DNA from: Rhodovulum tesquicola
Lineage (GTDB): Bacteria > Pseudomonadota > Alphaproteobacteria > Rhodobacterales > Rhodobacteraceae
DNA: 64,000 nt
Direction: 5' to 3'
Assembly: GCF_024128855.1 (NCBI RefSeq)
Contig: NZ_JAMYDV010000005.1
Coordinates: 62,001 to 126,000, forward strand
The notes beneath the pieces are model-generated. The model had not been told where the DNA came from. It made no database searches and saw nothing but the letters and a program-made list of their open reading frames with translations. Position numbers and translations under genes: made by a program. Below are positions 1-8,926 of the stretch, piece after piece; the first letter of the stretch is position 1, and the number at the start of each line of letters is the position of its first letter.

Positions 1-2642
1 GCCTCTGCCTCGACCTTGGGCAGGGCCTCGGCTTCGGTCTCGGGCTGAATGTCGGATGCGGCCTCTGCTGCCTCTGGCTCCGGCATCGCCGCGGCTTCGG
101 TCTGAACGTCGGACGCAGCCTCCGCCGCCTCGGGCTCCGGCATCGCCGCGGCCCCGGTCTGAACGTCGGACGCGGCCTCTTCCGCCTCTGGCTCGGGCAT
201 CGCCTCGGCCTCGGCATCCTCCGCCATGGGCTCGGCTGCGGGCTCTGGTTTGCTTGCCCGGGACCCTCGCGAGCGTCGGCTGCGGCCTTTCTTGGGCGCT
301 GTCTCGGCCTCACCCGCGTCCTCGGCCGCATCCGCCAGCGGCACAGCCTCCGCCTCGCCTGCGGCGCCTTCCTCGGCCTCGTCCTCGTCGGCCGCCGCCT
401 CTTCCAGCCGCGCCTCCTCGTCGGTCTGCCCCGGCTTCTTGCGGCGACGACGGCGGCGGCGCTTCTTGGGCTTGTCCTCTTCCCCGGCAACCGCCACAGC
501 CGCGGGCGCGGCTTCGGGTTCGGCTGTCTCGATCTCCTCGGCCAGATCGGGCATGTCGGAGGTGTCGACCGAGATCACCGGCGCGCTGACTTCGGGAACC
601 GCCCTTGTGGCCGTCTTGAACCGCTCGATCGAGAAATCGGGCGAGATCAGGAACGGATCGGCCTCGACCCGCACCGACAGGCCATAGCGCGCCTCGATCT
701 GGGCGATATGCTCCCGCTTCTGGTTCATCAGGTAGTTGACGATGCCGATCGGCGCCTTCAGCAGCACCTCGCGCGAGCGGGCGCGCACGCCTTCTTCCTC
801 AAGCTGGCGCAGGATCGCCAGCGCAAGGTTGTCGTCGGACCGGATCAGCCCGGTGCCGTGGCAATGCGGACAGGGCTGGGTCGTCGCCTCGATCATGCCG
901 GGGCGCAGCCGCTGGCGGCTCATCTCCAAGAGGCCGAAGCCCGAGATCCGGCCGATCTGGATGCGGGCGCGGTCGTTCTTCAGCTTGTCCTTCAGGCGCT
1001 TCTCGACGGCGGCGTTGTTCTTGCGCTCTTCCATGTCGATGAAGTCGATGACGATCAGCCCGGCAAGGTCGCGCAACCGCAATTGCCGCGCCACTTCCTC
1101 GGCGGCCTCCAGGTTGGTCTTGAGCGCGGTTTCCTCGATCGAGCCCTCTTTCGTCGCCCGGCCCGAGTTCACGTCGATCGCCACCAGCGCCTCGGTCACC
1201 CCGATCACGATGTAGCCGCCCGATTTCAACTGGACCGTCGGGTTGAACATCGACGACAGGTAGCTTTCCACCTGGAAGCGCGCGAACAGAGGCATCTGCT
1301 CGGTGTAATGCCGGACGTTCTTGGCGTGGGACGGCATGATCATCTTCATGAAGTCCTTGGCCACGCGGTAGCCGCGCTCGCCCTCGACCAGCACCTCGTC
1401 GATCTCGCGCGAGTAAAGATCGCGGATCGACCGCTTGATCAGGTCGCCTTCCTCGTAGATCGGCGCGGGCGCGATGGATTTCAGCGTCAGCTCGCGGATC
1501 TGTTCCCACAGCCGTTGCAGGTATTCGTAGTCGCGCCGGATCTCGGACTTGGTCCGCTGCGACCCCGCCGTGCGGATGATGAGGCCAGCGCCCTCGGGCA
1601 CCTCAAGTTCGGCCGCGATTTCCTTCAGCTTCTTGCGATCCGCGGCATTGGTGATCTTGCGCGAGATGCCGCCACCGCGGGCGGTGTTCGGCATCAGCAC
1701 GCAGTAGCGGCCCGCGAGGCTCAGATAGGTCGTCAGCGCCGCGCCCTTGTTGCCGCGCTCTTCCTTGACCACCTGCACCAGCATGATCTGCCGGACCTTG
1801 ATGACCTCCTGGATCTTGTAGCGCCGCAGTCGCGGCTTGGGCCTGCGGATCTCCTCGGTCACATCCTCCTCGGCGATCGACTCGATCTGGTCATCGCGCT
1901 CGACAACATCGACGCTGTTGTCCTCGCCCTCCTCGGCCACCGGCTCGGGCGACGGGGCGTCGGTGTCGGCCGGGGCCTCGCCCGACTTGCGCGCGGGCTT
2001 GCGCCGACGCCGGCTCGGACGGCGGGGCTTGGCCGCATCGGCGGCATCCTCGACCGGCAGGGCAGCCACGTCTTCCTCGCCCAGATCGACGACATCCATA
2101 CCGGGAATGCTGGCGGGTTCGCGGGTTTCGACCGGATCGTCACTGCGGGCCGAAGCCGCCATCGTGGCGGACGGCGGAGTGTCGTCCCCGGTCTCCGCCT
2201 CGGGCTCGGACGATTCGCCTTCCGGTTGCACCTCTACATCGGCCTCGGAGGCGGACTCGACCTCCATCGCCTCGTCCTTCGGCGAACGGCGCGACCGGCT
2301 GCGCCGCTTGGGGCGGGGCTTGTCGCCCCCCTCGTCCTCGTCCATCGCCTCGGCGAGCGCGCGTTCCTCGGCCAGCAGCGCCTCGCGGTCGGCCACCGGG
2401 ATCTGGTAGTAATCCGGATGGATCTCCGAGAAGGCCAGGAAACCGTGGCGGTTGCCGCCGTAATCCACGAAGGCCGCCTGGAGCGAGGGCTCCACGCGGG
2501 TGACCTTCGCTAGATAGATATTGCCGGCGAGTTGCCGTTTGTTGACGCTTTCGAAGTCGAAATCGTCAACCTTGTATCCGTCCACCACAACCACGCGGGT
2601 TTCCTCCGCATGGGTGGCGTCGATGAGCATTTTCTTTGCCAT
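1..2642 (-). CDS. rne: Ribonuclease E (partial, C-terminus off the left edge)
   Basis: Endoribonuclease that starts mRNA decay and processes rRNA and tRNA precursors; core of the degradosome. It starts MAKKMLIDATHAEETRVVVV, the usual alphaproteobacterial N-terminus, and 880 codons are visible. The S1 domain begins near residue 36 but is split by a charged, low-complexity insertion at about residues 83-268. The catalytic aspartates are D490 (AIDVNSG) and D533 (VIDFID), 43 residues apart as in E. coli D303/D346. The zinc-link motif CPHC is at 591-594. After about residue 680 the protein becomes an Ala/Glu/Arg-rich disordered tail with basic patches and a 19-residue tandem repeat, the region that normally recruits degradosome partners. 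The gene follows dctD in the same direction after about 400 bases. Confidence 0.97.
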   Translation of the reverse strand, partial: MAKKMLIDATHAEETRVVVVDGYKVDDFDFESVNKRQLAGNIYLAKVTRVEPSLQAAFVDYGGNRHGFLAFSEIHPDYYQIPVADREALLAEERALAEAMDEDEGGDKPRPKRRSRSRRSPKDEAMEVESASEADVEVQPEGESSEPEAETGDDTPPSATMAASARSDDPVETREPASIPGMDVVDLGEEDVAALPVEDAADAAKPRRPSRRRRKPARKSGEAPADTDAPSPEPVAEEGEDNSVDVVERDDQIESIAEEDVTEEIRRPKPRLRRYKIQEVIKVRQIMLVQVVKEERGNKGAALTTYLSLAGRYCVLMPNTARGGGISRKITNAADRKKLKEIAAELEVPEGAGLIIRTAGSQRTKSEIRRDYEYLQRLWEQIRELTLKSIAPAPIYEEGDLIKRSIRDLYSREIDEVLVEGERGYRVAKDFMKMIMPSHAKNVRHYTEQMPLFARFQVESYLSSMFNPTVQLKSGGYIVIGVTEALVAIDVNSGRATKEGSIEETALKTNLEAAEEVARQLRLRDLAGLIVIDFIDMEERKNNAAVEKRLKDKLKNDRARIQIGRISGFGLLEMSRQRLRPGMIEATTQPCPHCHGTGLIRSDDNLALAILRQLEEEGVRARSREVLLKAPIGIVNYLMNQKREHIAQIEARYGLSVRVEADPFLISPDFSIERFKTATRAVPEVSAPVISVDTSDMPDLAEEIETAEPEAAPAAVAVAGEEDKPKKRRRRRRRKKPGQTDEEARLEEAAADEDEAEEGAAGEAEAVPLADAAEDAGEAETAPKKGRSRRSRGSRASKPEPAAEPMAEDAEAEAMPEPEAEEAASDVQTGAAAMPEPEAAEAASDVQTEAAAMPEPEAAEAASDIQPETEAEALPKVEAE
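47..217 (-). repeat. 57-bp in-frame tandem repeat in the rne tail
   Basis: Three copies start at 47, 104 and 161, spaced exactly 57 bases; the third decays at its end. Each copy encodes a 19-residue acidic unit of the type MPEPEAAEAASDVQTEAAA in the disordered C-terminal region of RNase E. The period is a multiple of three, so changes in copy number would keep the frame. Confidence 0.85.
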
Positions 2643-3050
2643 GTCAATTCTTTGCACCACGGCGGACCGACTGACCCCGGGGGGGCAGCGCGGCGCGGTG
2701 GGTGTCTTGTTGGGGCGTGGGCGCGCGCAAGCGGACGTCGGGCGGCGCTTGGCCTTCCCGTTCCGTGCCTGCTCTGTCCGGCGCGCTCCATCGCGGTTCG
2801 TCTCCGATGCCGCATGGGGGCGCGGCATCCGTTGGTGGTACCCGGCGGCCGCTGTGGTCCCGGGGATGCGGTGGGTTCTTGTCGAACCCGATCGGTCTGT
2901 TTCGTGCTGCTCCGGGACATGTTGCCGCGGCACGCGCGAACAGCGAAACTCGTTCGTCGCAGGGGCATGTCGCTCAGGACAGTGCACCGCTGGGCGACAT
3001 TAGCGGCACTTGACCGCCAAACACAATGCCTTTTTCCGCCCCATTCCGCC
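2643..3050 (-). promoter_or_regulatory. Long rne leader / intergenic region
   Basis: About 408 bases without a credible gene lie between the dctD stop and the rne start. A 6-bp perfect hairpin (GGGTTC, loop TTGTC, GAACCC) is at 2873-2889. A weak promoter candidate on the minus strand has a -35-like TTGTGT at 3021-3026 and a -10-like TAATGT at 2997-3002, 18 bases apart; if used, it gives an rne leader of about 340 nt. In E. coli a leader of similar size mediates autoregulation by RNase E; whether that holds here is inference. A 152-codon out-of-frame minus ORF crosses the rne start and looks spurious. Confidence 0.4.
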
Positions 3051-4382
3051 TCAGAGATAGTCGGCGCGGCTGAGTCCGTACTTGGCCATCTTCTCGTTCA
3101 GCGTGCGCCGGGGCAGGCAAAGCTCTTCCATGACGCCCGCGATCGAGCCTTTGTGACGGCGCATCGTGTTGTCGATCAGCATCCGTTCGAAGGCCTCGAC
3201 ATATTCCTTCAGCGGCTTGCCTTCGGTCGTCATCACCGGCCGCGTCGCCTCGTTGTCTGCCATCAGCAGGCTGGCGATCGTGCCGGAGCCGCGCCGACTC
3301 TGCAGCACCGCGCGCTCGGAAATGTTGATGAGCTGGCGGATATTTCCGGGCCAGGGGGCCTGCATCAGTTGCGCGGCCTCCTGTGCGCTGACTTCGGGCA
3401 CGTCGCAGCCATATTCCTCGGCGAACTGCTCGGAGAACCGGTTGAACAGCGTCAGGATATCCTCACCCCTGTTGCGCAGCGGCGGCAGCGTGATCTTCAT
3501 CGCCGCAAGCCGGTAGTAAAGGTCGGGACGCAGCACGTCCTCGACGGTCTTGTCCTGCTCCTGCAGGTTCGACACCGCGATGATGCGCGTCTCCGCAGGA
3601 CTGCCCTGATCGTTGATGAAGGTCAGAAGCCGCGCCTGCAAGGCGGGCGACAGCGCCTCGACATCCTCAAGGCACAGCGTGCCGCCGCGGGCCTCCTCGA
3701 CCGCCGGAAGCGCGCCGCCTTCCTCGACCGGGCCGAACAGCCGGGCCGACAATGCGTCGGGATCGCAGGCGGCACAGGCGATCTGCACGAATTTCCTGCC
3801 CGCCCGGGGACCGACCGCATGCAGCGCATGCGCCACCAGGGTCTTGCCGGTGCCGGTCTCGCCGTCGATCAGCACATGACCATCCGCCTGTCCCAGATCC
3901 AGGATATCCTCGCGCAGCCGCTCCATCACCGGGGAGAAGCCCATCAGCTTCTTGACCAGCACCGAGCCGTCGCCCAGTTCGCGACGCAGCGCCCGGTTGT
4001 CCAGAACCAGCCGCCGCGCCTGGCTCGCCCGCTTGGCCAGTTCCGTCATGCGGTCGGGGTTGAACGGCTTCTCCATGAAGTCATAGGCGCCGATCCGCAT
4101 CGCCTCGACCGCCATGGGCACATCGCCATGGCCAGTGATCATGATCACCGGCAGCGTGGAATCGAGGCTCATCAGCTTCTTCAGGAACGAGAGCCCGTCC
4201 ATGCCCGGCATCTTGATGTCGGTGACGACGACGCCCGGGAAATCGGGACCGATCTCCTTCAGCGCGTCCTCGGCGCGGGCGAAGGTGGCGGTCTCGAACC
4301 CGCTCAGCGCCAGCCACTGGCTGATCGACTGTCGCATGTCCTGCTCGTCGTCGACGATGGCGATCTTCATGGCCTGTGGCAT
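3051..4382 (-). CDS. dctD: DctD-like NtrC-family response regulator lacking the GAFTGA loop
   Basis: Response regulator paired with the adjacent kinase, probably controlling C4-dicarboxylate uptake. The receiver domain spans about residues 5-118, with acidic pocket D11/D12, phosphoacceptor D55, T83 and K105. The AAA+ domain spans about 145-370, with an intact Walker A GETGTGKT at 174-181. A Fis-type helix-turn-helix closes the 443-aa protein. The stretch that should hold the sigma-54 contact loop GAFTGA (after LFG, residues 215-217) reads PVEEGGALPA, and Walker B reads GGTLCLED where GGTLFLDE is usual. Normal sigma-54 activation is therefore doubtful. An AAGGA ribosome site precedes ATG 4382; M5 is a weaker alternative. 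The gene starts 9 bases after dctB. Confidence 0.85.
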   Translation of the reverse strand: MPQAMKIAIVDDEQDMRQSISQWLALSGFETATFARAEDALKEIGPDFPGVVVTDIKMPGMDGLSFLKKLMSLDSTLPVIMITGHGDVPMAVEAMRIGAYDFMEKPFNPDRMTELAKRASQARRLVLDNRALRRELGDGSVLVKKLMGFSPVMERLREDILDLGQADGHVLIDGETGTGKTLVAHALHAVGPRAGRKFVQIACAACDPDALSARLFGPVEEGGALPAVEEARGGTLCLEDVEALSPALQARLLTFINDQGSPAETRIIAVSNLQEQDKTVEDVLRPDLYYRLAAMKITLPPLRNRGEDILTLFNRFSEQFAEEYGCDVPEVSAQEAAQLMQAPWPGNIRQLINISERAVLQSRRGSGTIASLLMADNEATRPVMTTEGKPLKEYVEAFERMLIDNTMRRHKGSIAGVMEELCLPRRTLNEKMAKYGLSRADYL

Positions 4383-4391
4383 TCCTGGTCC

Positions 4392-6155
4392 TTATTCCGC
4401 AGCTTCCATGTCCCGGTTCAGTATCGGGAGCTGGACTTCGAATACGGCCCCGCCCTCGCGCCCGTTGCGCGCGGTCAGTCGGCCGCCGAGGTCGTTGACG
4501 ATCCCAGACGAGATCGCAAGGCCCAGCCCGACACCGTCGCCGGGCTGCTTGGTGGTGTAGAAGGGCTCGAACAGCCGGTCCAGATCCTCGATCCCGTGAC
4601 CGTTGTCGCGCACCGTCAGCGTCGCGGTCTCGCCGGCCGACAGGATGACATCGACCTGCGGCTCGGCCGAGTCGCGCGTGGCGTCCAGCGCGTTGCGCAG
4701 CAGGTTGATGATCACCTGCTCCAGCCGAACCCGGTCGGCCATCACCATCACCGGCTCGCGCGGCAGGGTCCGGGTGATCGTGACCTTGCGGCGCTTCAGC
4801 TGGGGCTCCATCATCGACAACGCGCCCGACACGCAGGAGCGCACGTCCAGCGGCTCGAACGCGTCACCACCCTTGCGGGCATAGCTTTTCAGTTGGCGCG
4901 TGATGGCCCCCATCCGTTCGATCAGGTCGTCGATCCGCTGGAAGGAGGACAGCGCCTCGTCCGGCCGCTTGCGCTGCAACAACAGCCGCGCACCGGCCAG
5001 ATAGGTCTTCATCGCGGCCAGCGGCTGGTTCAGTTCGTGGCTGACCGCGGCCGACATCTCGCCCAGCGCCGCCAGTTTCGAGCTTTGCGCCAATGTCTGC
5101 TCGGCGACCTGCAGGTTCTGCTCGGCGCGCTCGCGCTCGGCGATCTCGCGCTGCAACCGCGCATTCAGCTCGCGCAGTTCGGCGGTCTCGCGCTGGAACA
5201 CCCTCGAACGCGACTGTGCCCGGCGCGACATCAGGTAGAAGGTGCCCGCCAGCAGGATGGCAAAGCCCATGATCTCCAGCGCAAGGACCGCGTTGACCTT
5301 CTCGCGCACCGAGACATAGGTGGTAAACGAGACGATCCGCCAGCCGCGGAAGGGAACGCGCGCCTCGTTGCGCATCACCGCCTCGCCCATCAGATAGGCA
5401 TCGGGCGGCAAGGCGCCCCAATCGGCCGTCACCTGCAGCGCGCGCCGGATCGCCGAGGGCGGCGAGCGCACGGCCAGCGCCTCGTCGACCGTGCGCCCGC
5501 GCCAGCGCGGCTCGGTGGACAGGATGATCTGCCCCTCGCTGTCGGTGACGATGATCGCATCCGCGATGCCCGCCCAGCTCTTCTCGAACTTGGCCAGATC
5601 GACGCCCACCACGATGACGCCGGCCCTGCGGCCCTCGGAGGTGATCGCACGGGAATGCGTGAAGGAAAACGCGCCCGCCTCGGTGCGCGAGGTGATGAAC
5701 ACGGTATCGTTGGAACGCTGGGCCTCGACGAAAAAGGGCGCGCCGCGCAGGTCGGTGCCGATCTGCGCACGGTCGGTCGCCGCCACCACCCGGCCGGCAT
5801 TGTCCAGAAGCATCAGCGAGGCCGCGCCGATCTCGTCCACATAGGAGATCAGCCGCTGCGAGCTTTGCGAGAAATCGCCGCTGTCCAGCGCCTGGATCAG
5901 CATCGGATCGCGCGACAGCAACAGCGGCACCACCGAGGCGCGCTGCAACTCGCTGACCACGCTGCCCGAATACAGCGCCAGCCGGACCTGCGCGCGGTTG
6001 CGGGTATTCTCGGTGAACCGCTCGGTCAGCCAGGTATTGGTGACCCAGACCGTCGCCACGGCAACCGCTACCAGCAGGAGCAACGCGAAGCGCTTGCCCC
6101 AGCCGCCCGCCCCTTTCGGGCGGACGATCCTCGACTGGCGAAGGGTACCCAGCAT
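4392..6155 (-). CDS. dctB: DctB-like sensor histidine kinase
   Basis: Inner-membrane sensor kinase of the C4-dicarboxylate type, 587 aa. Membrane segments lie at about 22-40 and 289-309 and enclose a periplasmic double-PDC-like sensor domain. A coiled coil at about 320-357 leads to the DHp domain with phosphoacceptor H373 in VSHELNQP. The ATPase domain shows an N box (INLLRNALDA), DNGHGIE, FEPFYTTK and GLGLAIS. All kinase motifs are intact, unlike the partner regulator. No dctP/Q/M transporter genes are in the window, so the ligand is inferred only from family. It starts 46 bases after purQ, so read-through from the purine genes is possible. Confidence 0.88.
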   Translation of the reverse strand: MLGTLRQSRIVRPKGAGGWGKRFALLLLVAVAVATVWVTNTWLTERFTENTRNRAQVRLALYSGSVVSELQRASVVPLLLSRDPMLIQALDSGDFSQSSQRLISYVDEIGAASLMLLDNAGRVVAATDRAQIGTDLRGAPFFVEAQRSNDTVFITSRTEAGAFSFTHSRAITSEGRRAGVIVVGVDLAKFEKSWAGIADAIIVTDSEGQIILSTEPRWRGRTVDEALAVRSPPSAIRRALQVTADWGALPPDAYLMGEAVMRNEARVPFRGWRIVSFTTYVSVREKVNAVLALEIMGFAILLAGTFYLMSRRAQSRSRVFQRETAELRELNARLQREIAERERAEQNLQVAEQTLAQSSKLAALGEMSAAVSHELNQPLAAMKTYLAGARLLLQRKRPDEALSSFQRIDDLIERMGAITRQLKSYARKGGDAFEPLDVRSCVSGALSMMEPQLKRRKVTITRTLPREPVMVMADRVRLEQVIINLLRNALDATRDSAEPQVDVILSAGETATLTVRDNGHGIEDLDRLFEPFYTTKQPGDGVGLGLAISSGIVNDLGGRLTARNGREGGAVFEVQLPILNRDMEAAE

Positions 6156-6201
6156 GCGGACAGGTTACGCTTCGGCGCGGCCGCGCTCAAGCGCGCCCCG
6201 C

Positions 6202-6870
6202 TCAGGCCAGCGCAAGCGCACCGACAAGCGAGCGGAAAAGCGCCGCCCCGTCCGTGCCGCCATGGGCAGGCTCGGCGGCGCGTTCGGGATGCGGCATCAA
6301 CCCAAGAACCCGACGGTTTTCCGAAAGGATCCCGGCGATCCCGGCGGTCGAGCCGTTCGGATTGTCCTGATAGGTGAACGCGATCCGGTCCTCGTCGCGC
6401 AGCCGCGCCACCAGATCGGCATCGGCGACGTAGTTTCCGTCGTGATGGGCGATGGGAATGGTGATCCCCTGCCCCCTTGCGTAGCAGGCGGTAAAGGCGC
6501 TGTCGGCGGTCTCGACCGTCAGATCGACGGGCTTGCAGATGAATTTCAGCCCCGCATTGCGCATCAGCGCACCGGGCAGGATACCGGTCTCGGTCAGCAC
6601 CTGAAAGCCGTTGCAGATGCCCAGCGCATAGCCGCCGCGATGGGTGTGCTCGATCACCGCGCGGGTGATCGGCGAGCGCGCGGCAATCGCACCGCACCGC
6701 AGGTAATCGCCGAACGAGAACCCGCCGGGGATGCCGACGACATCGACATCCGCAGGCAGCGCATTGTCCTTGTGCCAGACCATCGTGACCTCGGCGCCCG
6801 CATTGCGGAACGCCACGGCCAGATCGCGGTCGCAGTTGGAACCGGGAAAGACGAGAACGGCAGCTTTCAT
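6202..6870 (-). CDS. purQ: Phosphoribosylformylglycinamidine synthase, glutaminase subunit PurQ
   Basis: Supplies ammonia from glutamine to PurL in step four of de novo purine synthesis. The 222-aa class I glutamine amidotransferase starts [18 protein letters not shown]. It shows the nucleophile elbow ALGICNGFQ and a C-terminal MPHPERA with the catalytic His and Glu. A longer in-frame reading upstream runs through purS and is not used. It lies 14 bases after purS. The large subunit purL is at 20043 on the other strand, so the complex is encoded at two nearby loci. Confidence 0.96.
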   Translation of the reverse strand: MKAAVLVFPGSNCDRDLAVAFRNAGAEVTMVWHKDNALPADVDVVGIPGGFSFGDYLRCGAIAARSPITRAVIEHTHRGGYALGICNGFQVLTETGILPGALMRNAGLKFICKPVDLTVETADSAFTACYARGQGITIPIAHHDGNYVADADLVARLRDEDRIAFTYQDNPNGSTAGIAGILSENRRVLGLMPHPERAAEPAHGGTDGAALFRSLVGALALA

Positions 6871-6884
6871 CGCGGTCCCCGTCC

Positions 6885-7124
6885 TCAACCGATCTCGATG
6901 TCGAAACGCTCGATCACCGTGTTCGCGAGCAGTTTCTCGCACATCTCGCGCACCTGCGCCTCGGCGGCGGCGCGGTCGGTCTCGGCCAGGTCCAGGTCGA
7001 TCACCTTGCCCTGGCGCACCTCGCCCACCCCCTGAAAGCCCAGCGTGCCCAGCGCATGCGCCACGGCCTGACCCTGCGGGTCCAGAACGCCATCCTTCAG
7101 CATAACATGCACGCGGGCCTTCAT
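6885..7124 (-). CDS. purS: Phosphoribosylformylglycinamidine synthase subunit PurS
   Basis: Small structural subunit (79 aa) that bridges PurL and PurQ in bacteria with the short PurL. It starts [18 protein letters not shown] and contains GKVIDLDL, both typical of PurS. A GGAAGGA ribosome site precedes the ATG. The 183 bases between purC and purS contain a short GC-rich triplicated CTTGCCCGG string at about 7143-7176 and no gene. Confidence 0.95.
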   Translation of the reverse strand: MKARVHVMLKDGVLDPQGQAVAHALGTLGFQGVGEVRQGKVIDLDLAETDRAAAEAQVREMCEKLLANTVIERFDIEIG

Positions 7125-7307
7125 CCTGTCGTCCTTCCTTGACTTGCCCGGACCCTTGCCCGGGGCCTTGCCCGGGTCGCGGGCGGCCCTGCCGCCCCCG
7201 CCCGTCCTCTGGGATCACCTGCGCCTGTGCTTGCCGCGGGCGCCGTCGCGTGTGGGGTCATGTCCGGGGCGGGTTTGTGATGACACAAGCCGGACACGCT
7301 TGCCCTT

Positions 7308-8069
7308 TCAATTGATCAGGGTCGGCTTCGATGCGTGGGTTACGTTCGTGGGCAGCACGCCCAACCGCCGGGCGACCTCGGAATAGGCATCCGTCAGGCT
7401 GCCCAGATCGCGGCGGAACACGTCCTTGTCCAGATGCTGGCCGGTCTTGACATCCCACAGCCGACAGCTGTCGGGGCTGATCTCGTCGGCGACGACGAGG
7501 CGCATGAAGTCGCCGTCCCAGATCCGGCCGATCTCGATCTTGAAATCCACCAGCTTGATGCCGACCGCCATCATCACGCCCGACAGGAAGTCGTTCACTC
7601 GAAGCGACAGCGCCACCATGTCGTCCAGATCCTGCTGGCTGGCCCAGCCGAAGGCGATGATATGCTCCTCGGTCACCATCGGATCGCCCAGCGCATCGTC
7701 CTTGAAGTAGAACTCGACGATCGGGCGCGGCAGCGGGGTGCCCTCCTCGATGCCCAGGCGCTTGGACATCGACCCGGCGGCGGTGTTGCGCACCACGACT
7801 TCCAGCGGGATGATCTCGACCTGGCGGACCAACTGCTCACGCATGTTCAGCCGCTTGATGAAATGGGTCGGCACCCCGATCGCGTTCAGCCCGGTCATGA
7901 AGAATTCGGACAGGCGGTTGTTCAGCACGCCCTTGCCCTCGATCACGTCATGCTTCTCGGCGTTGAAGGCGGTGGCGTCGTCCTTGAAATATTGCACCAG
8001 CGTCCCGGGCTCGGGGCCTTCGTACAGGATCTTCGCCTTGCCCTCGTAGATCTTCTTGCGCCTTGCCAT
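7308..8069 (-). CDS. purC: Phosphoribosylaminoimidazole-succinocarboxamide synthase
   Basis: SAICAR synthetase, joining aspartate to CAIR in purine synthesis. The 253-aa product starts [18 protein letters not shown], with the family motifs RNTAAGS, the [10 protein letters not shown] nucleotide/Mg region and [13 protein letters not shown] much longer in-frame reading upstream (to 8867) is rejected because the family begins at this methionine. First gene of purC-purS-purQ; its promoter should lie in the 288-base divergent region. Confidence 0.96.
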   Translation of the reverse strand: MARRKKIYEGKAKILYEGPEPGTLVQYFKDDATAFNAEKHDVIEGKGVLNNRLSEFFMTGLNAIGVPTHFIKRLNMREQLVRQVEIIPLEVVVRNTAAGSMSKRLGIEEGTPLPRPIVEFYFKDDALGDPMVTEEHIIAFGWASQQDLDDMVALSLRVNDFLSGVMMAVGIKLVDFKIEIGRIWDGDFMRLVVADEISPDSCRLWDVKTGQHLDKDVFRRDLGSLTDAYSEVARRLGVLPTNVTHASKPTLIN

Positions 8070-8357
8070 GGATACTCCGAATCCGGATGGCGCGGGAGAC
8101 GACCGCCCCGCGCACCTGTGCTGCGCTTTTAGGGCAAGGACGGTCCTGCCGCAAGGCGGCGCAGGCGGGCCCGGTTGCACGATCAGGGGGCGACCGCGGT
8201 GCCACGCCTTGCCCCATACCGGCCAACCCGAGACCAATGTATGCATTGACGCCTGCATTCTCGGCTGCAAAAAATTCCCGCTCGGGTAGAAAGCCGTTCG
8301 CCCTTTGGTTGTAGGGCGTGACTTGCCAAGCCCTGATAAGGGCCGAAAGGAAAGCTG
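8070..8357. promoter_or_regulatory. Divergent promoter region purC / SRPBCC gene
   Basis: No credible gene. A small palindrome CAATG-TATG-CATTG is at 8235-8248, set inside a wider inverted repeat CCGAGA...TCTCGG, and could be an operator or leader hairpin for purC. A hairpin GCCCT-GATA-AGGGC lies just upstream of the SRPBCC gene, whose strong AAAGGA ribosome site follows. No promoter pair is convincing by eye. Confidence 0.4.
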
Positions 8358-8816
8358 ATGGACCGGCCTGTGGTCGATCACGCAGCCCCTGTGCGAACCT
8401 TGGCACAGGAGTTCATACAAGCCGACCGCGAACGGGTCTGGCATACCCTCACCGATTTCGAAAGCTGGCCCGCCTGGAACGCCGCCATCCGCAGGGTGAA
8501 TGTCGGCGGCCCCCTTGCCGATGGCGCGTCCCTGATCTGGACCAATGCGCGCGGGCTGACCCTGTGCGCACGGATCGCCCGGCTGGAACCCTGTGGCAGC
8601 ATCGGCTGGATCGAACGTGCCGGCGAGCTTCAGGCCGGCTATCTGCTCACACTCGCGCCGCGCGACGGGGGAACGCTGGCCACCATCGAGGCCTCCGTGG
8701 CCTCGGGCCTTGCGCGCCTCCTGCCGGGGCTGACCGAACGCGCGCTGAATGCCGGGCTGCGGCGCGGATTGGCGGCCCTGCGCAGCGAGACCGAGCACCG
8801 CTCGGCCCGAGGATGA
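8358..8816 (+). CDS. SRPBCC (START-like) family protein
   Basis: A 152-aa protein of the polyketide cyclase/dehydrase fold, which forms a hydrophobic ligand pocket. The N-terminal part [22 protein letters not shown] is the usual signature of the fold, followed by alternating beta strands and a C-terminal helix ([13 protein letters not shown]). Ligand and reaction cannot be told from sequence. No signal peptide or membrane segment. It is alone on the plus strand, divergent from purC. The start is chosen from the AAAGGA site 7 bases before ATG. Confidence 0.75.
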   Translation: MDRPVVDHAAPVRTLAQEFIQADRERVWHTLTDFESWPAWNAAIRRVNVGGPLADGASLIWTNARGLTLCARIARLEPCGSIGWIERAGELQAGYLLTLAPRDGGTLATIEASVASGLARLLPGLTERALNAGLRRGLAALRSETEHRSARG

Positions 8817-8829
8817 CGACCCGGGGGGC

Positions 8830-8880
8830 GAAGAACCGTGCCCGAAGGGCAGGCTGCCCCTAGGCATCGGGGCGTTCTTC
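8830..8880 (+). other. Predicted three-way-junction RNA fold in an intergenic space
   Basis: A closing stem GAAGAAC (8830-8836) with GTTCTTC (8874-8880) surrounds two hairpins: GCCC-GAA-GGGC (8840-8850) and GCCCC-N8-GGGGC (8856-8873). It starts 14 bases after the SRPBCC stop and ends 46 bases before the ATPase inhibitor gene. No T-tract follows. It may be a terminator-like structure or a leader of the inhibitor gene. Confidence 0.4.
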
Positions 8881-8926
8881 CCTTAAATGGCTCTCGAATG
8901 CGGAATCCCAGGAGGGCCAGACCCCA

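Noticed and set aside
47-217. Regularly spaced repeats considered as a CRISPR array
   Set aside because: The copies are contiguous, without unique spacers, and lie in frame within rne.
2510-2968. 152-codon minus ORF overlapping the rne start
   Set aside because: Out of frame with rne, Arg/Pro-rich, no ribosome site; fits a GC-driven chance ORF in the leader.
2532-6377. Very long plus-strand open frame (1281 codons) opposite dctB/dctD
   Set aside because: Antisense shadow caused by high GC; composition is His/Arg/Gln-rich with no domain, and dctB/dctD on the other strand are unmistakable.
7143-7176. Three CTTGCCCGG-like strings between purC and purS
   Set aside because: Short GC-rich near-repeats with no matching promoter, ORF or stable fold; likely low complexity.
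8235-8248. CAATG-TATG-CATTG palindrome considered as a purine repressor site
   Set aside because: Arms are only five bases, no known purine regulator of alphaproteobacteria with this site, and no promoter pair is clear; kept only as part of the region description.
7308-8867. Extended purC reading of 519 codons
   Set aside because: The family starts at [13 protein letters not shown] (8069); the extension is antisense to the SRPBCC gene.
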